DNA from: Shewanella aestuarii
Lineage (GTDB): Bacteria > Pseudomonadota > Gammaproteobacteria > Enterobacterales > Shewanellaceae
DNA length: 64,000 bases
Reading direction: 5' to 3'
Assembly: GCF_014647215.1 (NCBI RefSeq)
Contig: NZ_BMOT01000006.1
Span: 62,001 to 126,000 of the forward strand
Numbering within the stretch: the stretch's first letter is position 1; each line of letters begins with the position of its first letter. Both the position numbers and the translations under genes were made by a program. Below are positions 1 through 10,711 of this stretch, piece by piece. The notes beneath the pieces are model-generated. The model had not been told where the DNA came from, did not search any database, and was given only the letters and a program-made list of their open reading frames with translations.

Positions 1-247
1 TATAAAAGGCTATGAAGAGGAAGGTTCAACGACAACACCATTCGATATGGGTGTTCGCAACGGGACTTCTCGTTATCACTTAGTAATAGATATGGCCTAT
101 AAGTTATTCCAGCAAGGTGTGATCGATGAAACACAACATGTTCGCATCACTACCGATATGCTACAACGTTTGGTTGACCATAAAAACTACATCAAGGCAA
201 ATGGTGTAGACCCAGAAGAAATCGAAAACTGGGTATGGACTCGATAA
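1..247 (+). CDS. xfp: Phosphoketolase, C-terminal end (partial, cut by window start)
   Basis: Open from base 2 to the TAA at 245-247 (about 81 codons). The visible residues include EEGSTTTPFDM followed by RYHLVIDMA, which match the conserved C-terminal region of thiamine-diphosphate phosphoketolases (TTTPFDM and a following R/D-FHL motif). The family cleaves xylulose 5-phosphate (and often fructose 6-phosphate) with inorganic phosphate to give acetyl phosphate and an aldose phosphate in the cytoplasm. Transaldolase and glucose-6-phosphate isomerase lie 2-3 kb downstream on the same strand, so the region is a sugar-phosphate neighbourhood. Which substrate is preferred cannot be judged from the tail. 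Confidence 0.85.
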   Translation, partial: IKGYEEEGSTTTPFDMGVRNGTSRYHLVIDMAYKLFQQGVIDETQHVRITTDMLQRLVDHKNYIKANGVDPEEIENWVWTR

Positions 248-298
248 ACGTTTGGTTCGATGCTTATAAAGCACCAAATCACTAGTGCTTAATGAAAT

Positions 299-325
299 AA
301 ATGCGCCTATGGGCGCATTTATTCT
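299..325 (+). terminator. Rho-independent terminator after phosphoketolase
   Basis: A 9-bp perfect stem (299-307 with 312-320) around a TATG loop is followed by a T-rich tract. It lies about 50 bases after the stop codon. Confidence 0.75.
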
Positions 326-635
326 TTAAGATAGTTTTATCAAAAAGTAATAACTCACACTCGCCACCCGCAAGCCTGCAACAACTTAATAACAATCAAT
401 TCTTCAAAATATCAAATGGAAAACAACTTAAAAATGTCAATCCTCTGACAGTGCTTTTATTTTGACATTAAATATAAATTAATCCTTTTACCTATAGCAA
501 ATCATTCAATTAGCACCGATAATTACGCCGCTGGCTAAAACATAATGGATTCACCTCTCAAGTGTCAGCTTCCCATGTTTACAACAAACTAAAAACATGG
601 GTGTTGGTGAAGTAAAAATAACAATGGACTTATAA
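326..635. other. Intergenic region upstream of the OmpA-like gene
   Basis: An AT-rich, 310-base gap without a convincing ORF. It should hold the promoter of the porin gene. The only clear structure is the inverted repeat at 572-601, annotated separately. Confidence 0.6.
572..601 (+). promoter_or_regulatory. Hairpin in the 5' leader of the OmpA-like gene
   Basis: Perfect 9-bp arms CCCATGTTT (572-580) and AAACATGGG (593-601) enclose 12 bases, 34 bases before the start codon. There is no U-run after it, so it is not a terminator. In E. coli, 5' stem-loops stabilise ompA mRNA; a similar role here is an inference. Confidence 0.5.
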
Positions 636-1751
636 ATGATGAAGAACACATTAAAAGTAGTATTACTCACCTCTATGTTACCTTTTGCTGCATCGGCTGC
701 AGAAGAAATGACACCTTGGTATGTTGGTGGCGGTTTAGGCGTAAATAACTACGAGCCAAACTGTGACCAAAAAACCATGAAAGTGTGTGGCGAAGATGAT
801 CCGTATGCATGGGATGTTTTCGGCGGATACCTATTCAATGATTATTTCGGTGTGGAATTAGGTTACCGTGACCTAGGCCGTGCTGAATGGACTGACTACA
901 GCAACAAGTTAAATGATGTTGGTGCTCGTGGCATGTCTTTAGGTTTAGTTGCATTTTACCCATTTGCTGACAAATGGTCTTTATCAGCAGAAGCTGGTGC
1001 AATGAACTACCTAATCTCTAACAAAAAACAGTGGAACACTGAATACTACAGCGACAGTGGTATTGCACCATTTGTTGGCGCTGGTATTGGTTATAACTTC
1101 ACTGACAACCTAAAGTTAGCAGCTAAGTACCGTCGTTATGAAAACTTAGACGAAGAAAAGTGGAACACGCTTTCTATGGAAAGCAACTACTGGGGTCTTG
1201 AATTAAGCTACCGCTTTGGTTCAGCAAAAGCAGCACCTGTTGCCGCTGTTGTTGCACCTGTAGTTGTTGCAGCAGATGCAGATTCTGATAATGATGGCGT
1301 TGTTGACCGTTTAGACAAATGTCCTAACACGCCAAGCAACCACAAAGTAGATGCTAATGGTTGTACCGTTTATGAATTAGCAACTACTAAGCATGACTTA
1401 GGTGGCATTTTATTCGCTAATGACTCTGCAGTAATTAACCAAGCTTCATTCGCTGATTTAGAAAAATTAGCTAACTACATGAAGAAAAACCCAGAGCACA
1501 CAGTAATCATTGAAGGTCATGCTTCAAATGTTGGTAAAGCTTCATACAATATGAGTCTTTCTGAGCGTCGTGCAAACTCTGTAGCACAAGCATTAGAAAA
1601 CAAATACGGTATCAGCAGCAACCGCATCAAATCTGTAGGTTATGGTATCACTAAGCCTATCGCTCAAGGCAACACTGCTGAAGCGCACAAGCAAAACCGT
1701 CGTATCGAAGCTATCGTTACCGGTACTGAAAAGCGTGCTGTACTAAAATAA
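636..1751 (+). CDS. OmpA family outer membrane porin
   Basis: The 371-residue product has a signal peptide ending near AASA-AEE (about residue 21), then a DUF/OmpA-type eight-strand beta-barrel (about 25-195), an Ala/Val-rich hinge, a short thrombospondin type 3 calcium-binding repeat (DADSDNDGVVDRLDKCP), and a peptidoglycan-binding OmpA C-terminal domain (about 255-365) with IEGHASNVG and a SERRANSVAQAL-type helix ending in NRRIEAIV. It should sit in the outer membrane and tie it to peptidoglycan. Two adjacent ATGs (636 and 639) are possible starts and the ribosome binding site is weak. It is a single-gene unit between two terminators. Codon use is strongly biased, consistent with high expression. 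Confidence 0.9.
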   Translation: MMKNTLKVVLLTSMLPFAASAAEEMTPWYVGGGLGVNNYEPNCDQKTMKVCGEDDPYAWDVFGGYLFNDYFGVELGYRDLGRAEWTDYSNKLNDVGARGMSLGLVAFYPFADKWSLSAEAGAMNYLISNKKQWNTEYYSDSGIAPFVGAGIGYNFTDNLKLAAKYRRYENLDEEKWNTLSMESNYWGLELSYRFGSAKAAPVAAVVAPVVVAADADSDNDGVVDRLDKCPNTPSNHKVDANGCTVYELATTKHDLGGILFANDSAVINQASFADLEKLANYMKKNPEHTVIIEGHASNVGKASYNMSLSERRANSVAQALENKYGISSNRIKSVGYGITKPIAQGNTAEAHKQNRRIEAIVTGTEKRAVLK

Positions 1752-1775
1752 TTTAGTTAATATCGCTAAAATGAC

Positions 1776-1804
1776 AAAGCCGCTGATATCAGCGGCTTTT
1801 TTAT
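1776..1804 (+). terminator. Terminator of the OmpA-like gene
   Basis: A perfect 24-base palindrome at 1776-1799 (12-bp arms starting AAAGCCGCTGAT) runs directly into a T tract, 25 bases after the stop codon. Confidence 0.9.
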
Positions 1805-2045
1805 TTGATGAACAATCAAAATCACCATAAACACTTGCTTTTTGCTTAGTTTGCTCACAAGTTAATTAATACGAATCATACAAGCCGAAACCCAAAACGG
1901 AATTAAGCAACAATAAAAAACCGAATTTAAGTAAAAACTTGTCAATTTTCGTAATTTTTTTACAAAACAAGTTGGAATAAAGAGTAAAATCGCTTCTAAT
2001 AAAGGGATTGAAACATTCATTTTGCTTATCGAGAGGAAACGTTAC

Positions 2046-2999
2046 ATGGCCAACGCACTCACTCAACTCAAATCATTTACCACAATTGTTGCTGATACCG
2101 GTGACATTGAGGCAATCAAACGTTATCAACCTGAAGATGCGACCACAAATCCATCTTTGATTTTGAAAGCCGCACAAATTCCTGAGTATGCCTCTTTAAT
2201 CGATAATGCTGTTGCTTGGGCTAAAAGCCAAAGTAACGTTCAGACCCAGCAAATTGAAGATGCCGGTGATAAGCTTGCGGTAAACATTGGCGTTGAAATT
2301 TTAAAACTTGTCCCTGGACGTATTTCTACTGAAGTAGATGCGCGCCTTTCTTTCGACAAGCAAGGTTCTATTGATAAAGCTCATAAGCTGATCAAGCTTT
2401 ATAAAGAAGCTGGAATTGATAAATCACGCATTCTCATCAAACTAGCGTCAACCTGGGAAGGGATCTGTGCAGCTAAAGAATTAGAGCAAGAAGGCATTAA
2501 CTGTAACTTAACCTTATTATTCAGCTTTGCTCAAGCCAGAGCTTGTGCTGAAGCTGGCGTTTATCTTATCTCTCCTTTTGTCGGTCGCATTCTTGACTGG
2601 TATAAGAAAGATACAGGTAAAGATTACACTGCTGAAACAGATCCTGGGGTTATTTCTGTTACTGAAATCTATGATTATTACAAGCAACACGGCTATAACA
2701 CAGTGGTCATGGGTGCGAGCTTCCGTAATATCGGTGAGATTATCGAGTTAGCAGGTTGCGATCGTTTAACCATTGGACCTGCTCTATTAGAAGAGTTAGC
2801 AAATACCGATATCCTTGTTAGTGAGAAACTTAAAGCGGTAGCTGCATCAACCACAGCTCCTGCTGCGCTCACTGAAGCAGAGTTTCGCTGGGCATTCAAC
2901 GAAGATGCTATGGCTGTAGATAAATTAGCCGAAGGAATAAGAAACTTTGCAATAGACCAAGGTAAACTTGAGGTCATGCTAAAAGAGAAATTAAGCTAA
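2046..2999 (+). CDS. talB: Transaldolase
   Basis: The 317-residue product is the same length as E. coli TalB. It catalyses transfer of a dihydroxyacetone unit between sedoheptulose 7-phosphate and glyceraldehyde 3-phosphate in the non-oxidative pentose phosphate pathway. The N-terminal DATTNPSLI motif, the Schiff-base lysine in [12 protein letters not shown] (about residue 132) and [11 protein letters not shown] are intact. The ATG at 2046 is preferred over the upstream in-frame start at 2022, because AGAGGA at 2032-2037 lies 8 bases before it and homologs begin with M-(A)N-x-L-x-QL. pgi follows 17 bases later, so the two form an operon. Confidence 0.97.
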   Translation: MANALTQLKSFTTIVADTGDIEAIKRYQPEDATTNPSLILKAAQIPEYASLIDNAVAWAKSQSNVQTQQIEDAGDKLAVNIGVEILKLVPGRISTEVDARLSFDKQGSIDKAHKLIKLYKEAGIDKSRILIKLASTWEGICAAKELEQEGINCNLTLLFSFAQARACAEAGVYLISPFVGRILDWYKKDTGKDYTAETDPGVISVTEIYDYYKQHGYNTVVMGASFRNIGEIIELAGCDRLTIGPALLEELANTDILVSEKLKAVAASTTAPAALTEAEFRWAFNEDAMAVDKLAEGIRNFAIDQGKLEVMLKEKLS

Positions 3000-3016
3000 A
3001 CAAGGACTGTAAATTA

Positions 3017-4651
3017 ATGACTCAATTAACACAATCAGCCACTTGGCAACAATTAGCTACTCATACTGCGGCATTACCTCACATGCGTGAGTTATTTGAA
3101 ATGAATGACCAACGCTTTAATGCAATGCACTTAAAGAGTTGTGGTCTATTGCTAGATTATTCAAAAAACCGTGTAAATGAAGAGACATTGGCATTACTGT
3201 TCAAACTTGCCAATGAAGCACAGTTAACAGATAAAATTGCTGGCATGTTCTCGGGTGATATTATTAATAACACCGAGCAACGAGCAGTATTACATACCGC
3301 TCTTCGCAGCAAAGCCTCTCAAACCATCAAAGCTGAGGGGCAGAATATTGTCCCTGAAGTGCAGCAAACATTGGCTAAAATGGCTAAGTTTGTTGAACAA
3401 GTTCAAAGCGGACAATGGACTGGCTACACAGGCAAAGCTATTACTGACATCGTCAGTATTGGTATTGGCGGATCTTTTCTTGGGCCCAAAATTGTCACCC
3501 AAGCTTTGCGGCCTTATTGGAAAGGCTTAAACTGTCACTTTGTGGCTAACGTTGACGCCACTTCGATTTGCGAGAAGTTAAAAGGATTAAACGCAGAAAC
3601 CACCCTGTTTGTGATGTCGTCAAAATCCTTTGGTACTCAAGAAACACTGACAAACACCCTAAGCGCCAAAGAATGGTTTTTAGCTCAAGGTGCATCACAA
3701 CAAGACGTAGCACAACACTTTGTGGCTGTGACATCTAATGTGGCCAAAGCCACTGAATTTGGGATGGATGCTAATAATATTTTCCCGATGTGGGATTGGG
3801 TTGGCGGACGTTATTCTTTATGGTCTGCAATTGGATTACCTATTGCGCTTGTTATTGGCATGGATAACTTTAAAGAGCTGTTATCTGGCGCCTTCGACAT
3901 GGACCAACATTTTCAGCAAGCGCCGCTAGAACAAAACATGCCAGTGATTATGGGAATGCTATCAGTGTTATATAGCAATTTTCATGGTGCACAATCGCAT
4001 GTCATTTTAACCTACGATCACTATTTACGTGGTTTACCGGCTTATTTCCAGCAACTGGATATGGAGAGTAACGGTAAGTCAGTGAGCTTAGATGGCACAG
4101 CAGTAGATTACAGCACAGGCCCTGTTATTTGGGGTGGTGAAGGTACAAATGGTCAGCATGCTTATCATCAGCTATTACACCAAGGTACTGCATTAATCCC
4201 TGCTGACTTTATTATGCCGCTACAAAGCCATAATCCGCTTGGTGAGCATCACAATCAGCTAGCTTCAAATTGCTTTGGCCAAACCCAGGCACTAATGCAA
4301 GGTCGTACTTATGAAGAAGCATTAGCCGAAATGAGCTCAAGTAAGCTTGATAATGCTCAAAAGCAGCTTATTGCTAAACATAAAGTGATGGCTGGCAATA
4401 AACCTAGTAATACTTTATTGATGGATAAGTTAACGCCACAAACCTTAGGCGCACTAATTGCGTTGTATGAACACAGAACATTTGTTCAAGGTGTCATTTG
4501 GCAAATCAATTCATTTGACCAATGGGGTGTGGAATTAGGCAAAGTGCTCGGAAATGATGTGCTCGACCGAATAGGAGCCGAACATGACGCACAAGCGTTA
4601 GATTGTTCCAGTAATGCTTTAATCAATTTGTATCGTCAAGGACAGATTTAA
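3017..4651 (+). CDS. pgi: Glucose-6-phosphate isomerase
   Basis: The 544-residue product interconverts glucose 6-phosphate and fructose 6-phosphate (glycolysis and gluconeogenesis, cytoplasm). Visible family signatures are the [11 protein letters not shown] phosphate-binding loop, [13 protein letters not shown], the [20 protein letters not shown] signature with its catalytic region, [15 protein letters not shown] (catalytic Glu/His area) and the C-terminal [13 protein letters not shown] signature with the catalytic lysine. Length is normal. It is the second gene of the talB-pgi operon, with AGGA 7-10 bases before the ATG, and is followed by a strong terminator. Pairing transaldolase with Pgi links pentose phosphates to the hexose phosphate pool. 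Confidence 0.97.
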   Translation: MTQLTQSATWQQLATHTAALPHMRELFEMNDQRFNAMHLKSCGLLLDYSKNRVNEETLALLFKLANEAQLTDKIAGMFSGDIINNTEQRAVLHTALRSKASQTIKAEGQNIVPEVQQTLAKMAKFVEQVQSGQWTGYTGKAITDIVSIGIGGSFLGPKIVTQALRPYWKGLNCHFVANVDATSICEKLKGLNAETTLFVMSSKSFGTQETLTNTLSAKEWFLAQGASQQDVAQHFVAVTSNVAKATEFGMDANNIFPMWDWVGGRYSLWSAIGLPIALVIGMDNFKELLSGAFDMDQHFQQAPLEQNMPVIMGMLSVLYSNFHGAQSHVILTYDHYLRGLPAYFQQLDMESNGKSVSLDGTAVDYSTGPVIWGGEGTNGQHAYHQLLHQGTALIPADFIMPLQSHNPLGEHHNQLASNCFGQTQALMQGRTYEEALAEMSSSKLDNAQKQLIAKHKVMAGNKPSNTLLMDKLTPQTLGALIALYEHRTFVQGVIWQINSFDQWGVELGKVLGNDVLDRIGAEHDAQALDCSSNALINLYRQGQI

Positions 4652-4657
4652 TCACTC

Positions 4658-4685
4658 AAAAAGCCAGCATTAGCTGGCTTTTTAT
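4658..4685 (+). terminator. Terminator of talB-pgi
   Basis: An 11-bp perfect stem, 4658-4668 with 4673-4683, ends in a T run. It starts 6 bases after the pgi stop. Confidence 0.9.
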
Positions 4686-4848
4686 TAGTTTGAATCAGGC
4701 AACTTCAGCATAGAATTCTAAAAGGCGCTTTATTTTTTCATCAAAGCTTAACCTCTGGTTAACATTAATGAAACATAACTATTGCACCCTATGGTGGAAA
4801 TATGTTATTTATCTGCATAGAGACATCATAATAACAAGGGAGGTTACC

Positions 4849-5034
4849 ATGGATCGTTTAGACTATGGTGGTGCGTTAGATGAAGTTGTTGAAAGACCAA
4901 GCCGTACAAAAAGTTCCAACAAAAAACGTAAATGGCGCGAGATTGAAGCAATTAAAGATAAACAGCGCTTACTGAAGGAGTTACAAGATATTGATGACTC
5001 TTTTGAATTTGATGCAAATACTTTAGTATTATAA
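4849..5034 (+). CDS. Small DUF3545 family protein
   Basis: A 61-residue, highly charged protein beginning MDRLDYGGALDEV, with a basic centre SNKKRKWREIEAIKDKQRL and an acidic tail. This matches the short DUF3545 proteins found in Shewanella and Vibrio, which have no assigned function. The start at 4849 is chosen because AAGGGAGG lies 6-7 bases upstream; an in-frame ATG at 4768 would add 27 residues that do not look conserved. It is monocistronic, with its own terminator. The basic middle could bind nucleic acid, but that is only a guess from composition. Confidence 0.8.
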   Translation: MDRLDYGGALDEVVERPSRTKSSNKKRKWREIEAIKDKQRLLKELQDIDDSFEFDANTLVL

Positions 5035-5076
5035 ATATTAGTTTAAGTGAATATTTATTCAATTATTAATCAATAT

Positions 5077-5105
5077 AAAAGAGCACCTTAGGGTGCTCTT
5101 TTTGA
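5077..5105 (+). terminator. Terminator of the DUF3545 gene
   Basis: An 11-bp stem, 5077-5087 with 5092-5102, has a TTAG loop and runs into T residues. Confidence 0.88.
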
Positions 5106-5166
5106 TCTCTATATCTCTCGTTGTACACTATTGGGCTTAATCAAATAGTGAGTCACGATAAATGCG

Positions 5167-5733
5167 CTATAGCATCATTTTTCTATCAACATTGGCAATA
5201 TAGGCACGAAGATCATCAAAAATTGCATTATCATTTTCGCTAAATAATGGATCATCCACTAATTTTTTATGACATACCTGTTCAATTTTTTGCCAATCCT
5301 CATCATCTAATGATTTGGCAAATAGAGGAAATATTTCTTGTTCCTCATACTGCATGTGTTCAACTTGTAATTTAATATAATTGGCTAAATCGTTAATTAA
5401 CTTCTCTCTTGAAATGACGATATCTGAAAGGATCATATTTAAACTATACATTAAAGAACCCGATACCTGCGCAAGTTTATCATGCTCATCACGCAGCTGC
5501 TCACTATTAGGTACTGACATTTTTTTTACGTAATAGTGATAAGTAATATCTTCTAATGGATGATGGCTGTGTTCAGCATAACCTTGCATATACTCAACAA
5601 TGTCCCTTACAAGGTTAAAGTTAACGGCTTCACCTTCAATTAATCGGTTATTCTTGTTGTTGAGTATATCCAATAATATGGCTATATGTTGGTGATCTCG
5701 CTTTAATCGCTTAAGCATAATCTTCTCCGTCAT
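5167..5733 (-). CDS. Hemerythrin-like HHE cation-binding domain protein
   Basis: The 188-residue soluble, helical protein carries the histidine and glutamate pattern of the HHE domain: RDHQHIAILLDIL near the N-terminus, YAEHSHHPLED in helix 2, RDEHDKL, and HMQYEEQEIFP in the last helix. These residues bind a di-iron (or similar) centre that senses or carries oxygen or NO. The C-terminal 40 residues are unlike the core. Two starts are close together: the ATG at 5733 has GAGG 4 bases upstream, and the ATG five codons later has GGAG 6 bases upstream. It is a single gene between the thrC terminator and the convergent DUF3545 gene. The physiological role is unknown. Confidence 0.85.
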   Translation of the reverse strand: MTEKIMLKRLKRDHQHIAILLDILNNKNNRLIEGEAVNFNLVRDIVEYMQGYAEHSHHPLEDITYHYYVKKMSVPNSEQLRDEHDKLAQVSGSLMYSLNMILSDIVISREKLINDLANYIKLQVEHMQYEEQEIFPLFAKSLDDEDWQKIEQVCHKKLVDDPLFSENDNAIFDDLRAYIANVDRKMML

Positions 5734-5850
5734 TTAAACCTCACTAGTGTATATTTTAGTCAATACTCATGGTATTTCCCAATCTACCCTATTGAATAAT
5801 ATTAGTTATGACCAAGATCATGTTCTAGGAAAAATATCTCAATCTCCACA

Positions 5851-5884
5851 AACAAAAAATGCACTCTAAACTAGAGTGCATTTT
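5851..5884 (-). terminator. Terminator of the thr operon
   Basis: A 13-bp perfect stem, 5856-5868 with 5872-5884, has an AAC loop. Read on the minus strand it ends in a T-rich run, 44 bases beyond the thrC stop. Confidence 0.88.
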
Positions 5885-5927
5885 CTTAAATTAAGATAAT
5901 GATTAATATGAATTTACAGTGTGAACA

Positions 5928-7211
5928 TTAACGTAAGGTTGCGAATAAGTGCGATTTTAACTGACCAAAATCAGCATCCAACTCAACGGATAAAATCGGC
6001 TTATTCGCTACGGCTTCTAGTTCAGGGGGAAGAGGCAAGTCAACTTGCAACTCACGATCAACCACATCTTTAAATTTTGCAGGATGCGCGGTCCCTAAAA
6101 AAATACCAAATTCATCTTTAGCCAGTAATTGGCGTAAACCTTGAGCGGCAATGGCAGCATGTGGCTCAGATTGGTAACCCAATTGATAAAGGTTTTTAAG
6201 TGCCTCGGAGGTTTGTAACTCATTCAAAGCTAGACCAGTAATATCAGTTAACGGCCAGCCCTTTTGCTGACAAATCGCTTCAACACGAGGCCAATTACTT
6301 GGCTCAGACACATCCATTGCGTTAGACATAGTTGCCACAGTATCATGCGGAGCCCAATCACCATTGTCTAGATAGCGCGGCACAGTATCGTTGCTATTGG
6401 TAGCGGCGATAAAACGTTTGATCGGTAACCCCATCGCCTTAGCAAACAAACCTGCAGTTAAATTACCAAAGTTTCCACTAGGCACTGATACCACAAAGTT
6501 TTCATGACCCGCTTTTTTTGCCTGAGCAATCGCTTCAAAGTAATAACATATCTGCGCCAACAATCGACTAATATTAATTGAATTTGCTGAGTTTAACGCA
6601 AGTCCTTCACGTACTTCTGCATCATCAAAGGCTTGCTTAACTAAGTGTTGGCAAGCATCAAAATCAGCATTTACCGCCACGGTATGAATGTTTTTACCTA
6701 ATGTAGTAAACATCTTTTCCTGCAGCTCGCTGATCTTCCCCTTAGGGTACATCACCACGACTTGCACTTTATCTAGCCCATAAAAAGCATCAGCTACTGC
6801 TGCGCCAGTGTCGCCGGAGGTGGCGGTTAAAATGGTTAACCCTTTATCTCCTGACAATAAATTAACGCATTGGGCCATAAAGCGAGCACCAAAGTCTTTA
6901 AACGCTAAAGTTGGGCCATGAAATAACTCTAAACAACTACGGTGATAATCAACCTCTGCTAACGGCGCTTCAAAGGTAAATGCGTTATCCACTAATGCAT
7001 CAACATTATCTTGGCCTAACTCATCAGCAAGCCATGCACCAAGCACCTTTTTACTGCGCTCAGCAAAAGGCATTACCAGCAAGTCATCAATGTTACTTAA
7101 CACAGGAATTGACTTAGGAAAAAATAGCCCTCTATCTTTACCTAACCCCAATTGCACAGCTTGACTGAAGTTCACTTCCTGAGAAGGATGTTTTAAATTA
7201 TATAATTCCAT
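5928..7211 (-). CDS. thrC: Threonine synthase
   Basis: The 427-residue PLP enzyme converts O-phosphohomoserine to threonine, the last step of the pathway. ELFHGPTLAFKDFGARFM contains the PLP lysine, and TATSGDTGAAVADAF and SVPSGNFGNLTAG are the cofactor phosphate-binding loops. Length matches E. coli ThrC (428). The ATG at 7211 is preferred; a GTG two codons upstream (7217) is also possible. It follows thrB after 35 bases and ends the thrABC operon. The thr leader attenuator should control it together with thrA and thrB. Confidence 0.97.
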   Translation of the reverse strand: MELYNLKHPSQEVNFSQAVQLGLGKDRGLFFPKSIPVLSNIDDLLVMPFAERSKKVLGAWLADELGQDNVDALVDNAFTFEAPLAEVDYHRSCLELFHGPTLAFKDFGARFMAQCVNLLSGDKGLTILTATSGDTGAAVADAFYGLDKVQVVVMYPKGKISELQEKMFTTLGKNIHTVAVNADFDACQHLVKQAFDDAEVREGLALNSANSINISRLLAQICYYFEAIAQAKKAGHENFVVSVPSGNFGNLTAGLFAKAMGLPIKRFIAATNSNDTVPRYLDNGDWAPHDTVATMSNAMDVSEPSNWPRVEAICQQKGWPLTDITGLALNELQTSEALKNLYQLGYQSEPHAAIAAQGLRQLLAKDEFGIFLGTAHPAKFKDVVDRELQVDLPLPPELEAVANKPILSVELDADFGQLKSHLFATLR

Positions 7212-7246
7212 TACCACTACCTATAAAATTGAATACAGTTGACCCT

Positions 7247-8197
7247 TTAAACACGACGAGTGCCTTGTTCATCTAATTGACAGACATGGGCAAAACCACC
7301 TTGCTCTGTCACATAATGTTGCTCTAACCACGCCTTAGCCTGCTGAGCCTTTTCTATTGAGTCGGTTACGCTAAATAATGTAGGGCCACTACCGGATATC
7401 CCAGTTGTTAACATCCCTTGCTGCTGTAAAGCGTTTCTAGCCTCGAGATATCCAGGAATTGAAGCGGCTCGATAAGGCTCGGCTAACACATCTTTAAGCA
7501 CTTCAATCGCCATCTCTGCATCTTGCTGGTAACTGGCATGCACAAATGCACTCAAGTAACGACCAAACTCTATGGCAACTGCTTTATCGTATTGAGCTGG
7601 TAATAAGGCACGCATTTTAGCCGTTGATAATGAAATACCAGGATATGCCACCACCCAATACCATTGCATAAAACTAGGGATAGGCGCACAAACCTTATTA
7701 GCGGTATTTAGCATCAGCTGCATACCGCCCAAATAACATGGCGCAACGTTATCATAATGAATACTGCCAGATATTTGCCCTTCAAATTCGCCCATTAATA
7801 GCAATAATGCTTGTTGGTTAAATGGCTGCTTGAAGTGTTCATTCAATGCATATAATGCTGCGACAACAGAGCTAGCACTAGAACCTAAGCCACTGCCTAC
7901 GGGTAGGTTTTTCTCTAATACCAGTTTAACCCCATCCGTTCTCTGTAACTTCTCTAGAAAAAACACTGCACACTGATAAACAATGTTGTCAGTCAAATGG
8001 GTTGGCAGTTTATGCGCCCAAGCACCAACTTGTTCAAATTCAACTCCCGTGTCAATGGCACTTATTGTGACGCAATCCCCCAATAAAGTGCCATCGATAG
8101 GTGCTAACGCGGCCCCTAACAAATCAAATCCTACACCAACGTTACCCATAGACGCCGGTGCATAGACAGTGATTTCAGCTTTATTACATCTATCCAT
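7247..8197 (-). CDS. thrB: Homoserine kinase
   Basis: A 316-residue GHMP-family kinase that phosphorylates homoserine with ATP. The ATP-binding loop LPVGSGLGSSASSVVAAL is clear, the N-terminal VYAPASMGNVGVGFDLLG motif is intact, and TTGISGSGPTLFSV near the C-terminus is the third GHMP motif. It is slightly longer than E. coli ThrB (310). Its ATG overlaps the thrA stop codon in the arrangement TAATG, which indicates translational coupling. Threonine synthase follows. Confidence 0.97.
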   Translation of the reverse strand: MDRCNKAEITVYAPASMGNVGVGFDLLGAALAPIDGTLLGDCVTISAIDTGVEFEQVGAWAHKLPTHLTDNIVYQCAVFFLEKLQRTDGVKLVLEKNLPVGSGLGSSASSVVAALYALNEHFKQPFNQQALLLLMGEFEGQISGSIHYDNVAPCYLGGMQLMLNTANKVCAPIPSFMQWYWVVAYPGISLSTAKMRALLPAQYDKAVAIEFGRYLSAFVHASYQQDAEMAIEVLKDVLAEPYRAASIPGYLEARNALQQQGMLTTGISGSGPTLFSVTDSIEKAQQAKAWLEQHYVTEQGGFAHVCQLDEQGTRRV

Positions 8198-10665
8198 TAC
8201 AGCCCTACCTCACGAGTCCAATTCAATGTTCTTAATACGTCAGCAAAAACCCCCGCAGCAGTCACATCTGTTCCTGCACCGTAGCCACGTAATACAAAAG
8301 GAATAGGCTGATAGTAACGACTATAAAATGCTAAGGCATTCTCGCCGCCTTTTACGCTGTATAAAGGATCCGTTGCATCGACTTCAATAATGCGCACATG
8401 GCACTTACCCTCATCAATTTGGCCAACATAGCGCAATACTTTACCCTGTGCTTTAGCCTTTATTACTCGCTCTGAAACCTGAGCATCCAAGCTAGGTAAT
8501 TTAGCCATAAATGCATCAACATCACCGCTGTCATCAAAATCTTTTGGTAATACTGATTCAATATTGATATCGCTTAACTCTAATGCTAAACCGACTTCAC
8601 GGGCTAAGATAAGCACTTTACGAGCAACGTCCATACCGCTTAAATCATCACGCGGATCGGGTTCAGTAAAGCATTTATCTCGAGCAATTGATGTTGCTTG
8701 AGATAAGCTCATGCCCTCGTCTAACATACCGAAAATATACGATAATGAACCAGATAAAATACCGTTAAACTTATGCAGTTTATCACCTGCACATAAAAGT
8801 TTTTTCAAATTATCTATCACGGGCAGACCTGCACCCACGGTTGTTTCATATAAAAATTGGCGACGTTGCTCCAAACTTACTTTGCGTAAAGCTTGATAAA
8901 ACCCATAATCACGAGTGTTAGCTTTCTTATTCGGAGTAACCACATGAAAACCTGCGTTCATCACATCTAAATAACGATCCGATACCGCAGCGCTTGACGT
9001 GCAATCCACTAAAACAGGATTAAGTAATTGCTGTTCTTGGCCAAATTCAAGCAAGGCATTTAAATCATATGCTTGAGCATTATCACCTAGTAATCCTTGC
9101 CAATTAGCTAAATCAACACCATTACTATCGAGAAGCATTTGACGAGAGTTAGCAATACCACAAACTCGAATGCTAATATGTTGCTCTTTCAACATTTCAT
9201 TTTGTTGCTTTATTTGCTCAAGCAGCCCGGCTCCAACATTACCAGCGCCAACCAAGAACACATCAACATATTGCTGCACGTCGAAAAAAGCTTGATGACA
9301 TGCACCAATGGCATGCTTGGTTTTGCCTTGCTGAATGACCGTCGATATTGATCGCTCTGAAGATCCCTGGGCGATAGCTACAATATTCACGCTTGCTTTT
9401 GCCAACGCGCTGAAAAACTTAGCCGCTACGCCTTTATGAGTTTTCATACCATCGCCAATCAAGGACACAATCGCTAATCCTTGACGTAATTCGATAGGCT
9501 CTAAAAGTTCAGACTTTATTTCTAATTCAAACTCTTGTTCTAATGCCCATTTAGCTTTAGCTGCTTCGTTGGTTGCCACACAAAAACTAATGCTGTATTC
9601 CGATGAACTTTGGGTAATAAGTGATACCGAAATACCACTACGTGAAATAGCAGCCAATGTCCGGCTGGCCATCCCAACCATGCCTTTCATACCAGGTCCT
9701 GACACGTTGAACATGGTTTGATCATCAAGGTTTGAAATAGCTTTAACTTGCAAGCCTGTTTTGTCAGCATCGTTAGACACTAATGTGCCAGGTGCTGATG
9801 GATTGAAACTGTTTTTGATGTAACAAGGGATGTGATATTGAGCAATGGGCGCGATAGTTTTAGGGTGCAACACTTTTGCCCCAAAATATGATAACTCCAT
9901 CGCTTCTTGATAACTAAGCTGAGCTAACAATTTAGCATCAGTAACCACTCTAGGATCCGTGTTGTAAACGCCATCAACATCGGTCCAAATCTCACAACTT
10001 GAGGCATTTAAACATGCCGCTAATACAGCAGCAGAATAATCAGAACCATTTCGACCTAATGTGACTATTTTTCCATGGGCATCCGCAGCAGTGAACCCAG
10101 GCATAACCCAAACTCTGTAATCATTTAAAGGCAACACCGAGAAACGCGGCTTACTTACATTAATATCCACAACGGATTCTAGCGGCTGTCCATGAGCAAG
10201 GAATAACGACACAGGATCTAATTGTGCTGATGTAATGCCTTTCGCAAGCATGACTTGCTCCATTAATGCTGCTGACAAGCGCTCACCAGACACAACGATT
10301 GCAGCTCGTACTGAATCAGGACATTCACCCAATAAGCAAATCCCTTCTAACTTATGTTTCCATTGCAGCATCTGTGCATTTAACTTCTCTTGAAGCAATG
10401 ACTGCTGTGCTGGAGCTAACAATTCTTCACTTGCTTGGGCATACAAGGTATTAAATACCGTATCAATATGCTGCACAACAGCTTGATAAGACTTACCTTC
10501 TACCGCTAAGTCAACCATCTCTAATAATGCGTTAGTAATTGTTGCAGGCGCAGAAAGTACTGTTGCTACGGGTTCTAATTTTGAAGACTCAGCAATAATA
10601 TCAGCCGCCATTAAAAAACGCGGCCAATTTGCTAAAGATGTACCACCAAACTTCATTACTTTCAT
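8197..10665 (-). CDS. thrA: Bifunctional aspartokinase I / homoserine dehydrogenase I
   Basis: The 822-residue product combines an N-terminal aspartokinase (KFGGTSLAN start, [23 protein letters not shown] loop), two ACT regulatory domains (about 310-455, including [18 protein letters not shown]) and a C-terminal homoserine dehydrogenase (NAD(P)-binding [13 protein letters not shown], then ANTRDYG and the [11 protein letters not shown] and [14 protein letters not shown] motifs). It catalyses the first and third steps from aspartate toward threonine and is expected to be feedback-inhibited by threonine. The ATG at 10665 is chosen because GGAG lies 8 bases upstream; an earlier in-frame start at 10689 has no such site. 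It is the first structural gene after thrL. Confidence 0.97.
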   Translation of the reverse strand: MKVMKFGGTSLANWPRFLMAADIIAESSKLEPVATVLSAPATITNALLEMVDLAVEGKSYQAVVQHIDTVFNTLYAQASEELLAPAQQSLLQEKLNAQMLQWKHKLEGICLLGECPDSVRAAIVVSGERLSAALMEQVMLAKGITSAQLDPVSLFLAHGQPLESVVDINVSKPRFSVLPLNDYRVWVMPGFTAADAHGKIVTLGRNGSDYSAAVLAACLNASSCEIWTDVDGVYNTDPRVVTDAKLLAQLSYQEAMELSYFGAKVLHPKTIAPIAQYHIPCYIKNSFNPSAPGTLVSNDADKTGLQVKAISNLDDQTMFNVSGPGMKGMVGMASRTLAAISRSGISVSLITQSSSEYSISFCVATNEAAKAKWALEQEFELEIKSELLEPIELRQGLAIVSLIGDGMKTHKGVAAKFFSALAKASVNIVAIAQGSSERSISTVIQQGKTKHAIGACHQAFFDVQQYVDVFLVGAGNVGAGLLEQIKQQNEMLKEQHISIRVCGIANSRQMLLDSNGVDLANWQGLLGDNAQAYDLNALLEFGQEQQLLNPVLVDCTSSAAVSDRYLDVMNAGFHVVTPNKKANTRDYGFYQALRKVSLEQRRQFLYETTVGAGLPVIDNLKKLLCAGDKLHKFNGILSGSLSYIFGMLDEGMSLSQATSIARDKCFTEPDPRDDLSGMDVARKVLILAREVGLALELSDINIESVLPKDFDDSGDVDAFMAKLPSLDAQVSERVIKAKAQGKVLRYVGQIDEGKCHVRIIEVDATDPLYSVKGGENALAFYSRYYQPIPFVLRGYGAGTDVTAAGVFADVLRTLNWTREVGL

Positions 10666-10711
10666 ATCATCTTCTCCAGTCAAATACATGACAACAATGC
10701 AAAATTTTATA

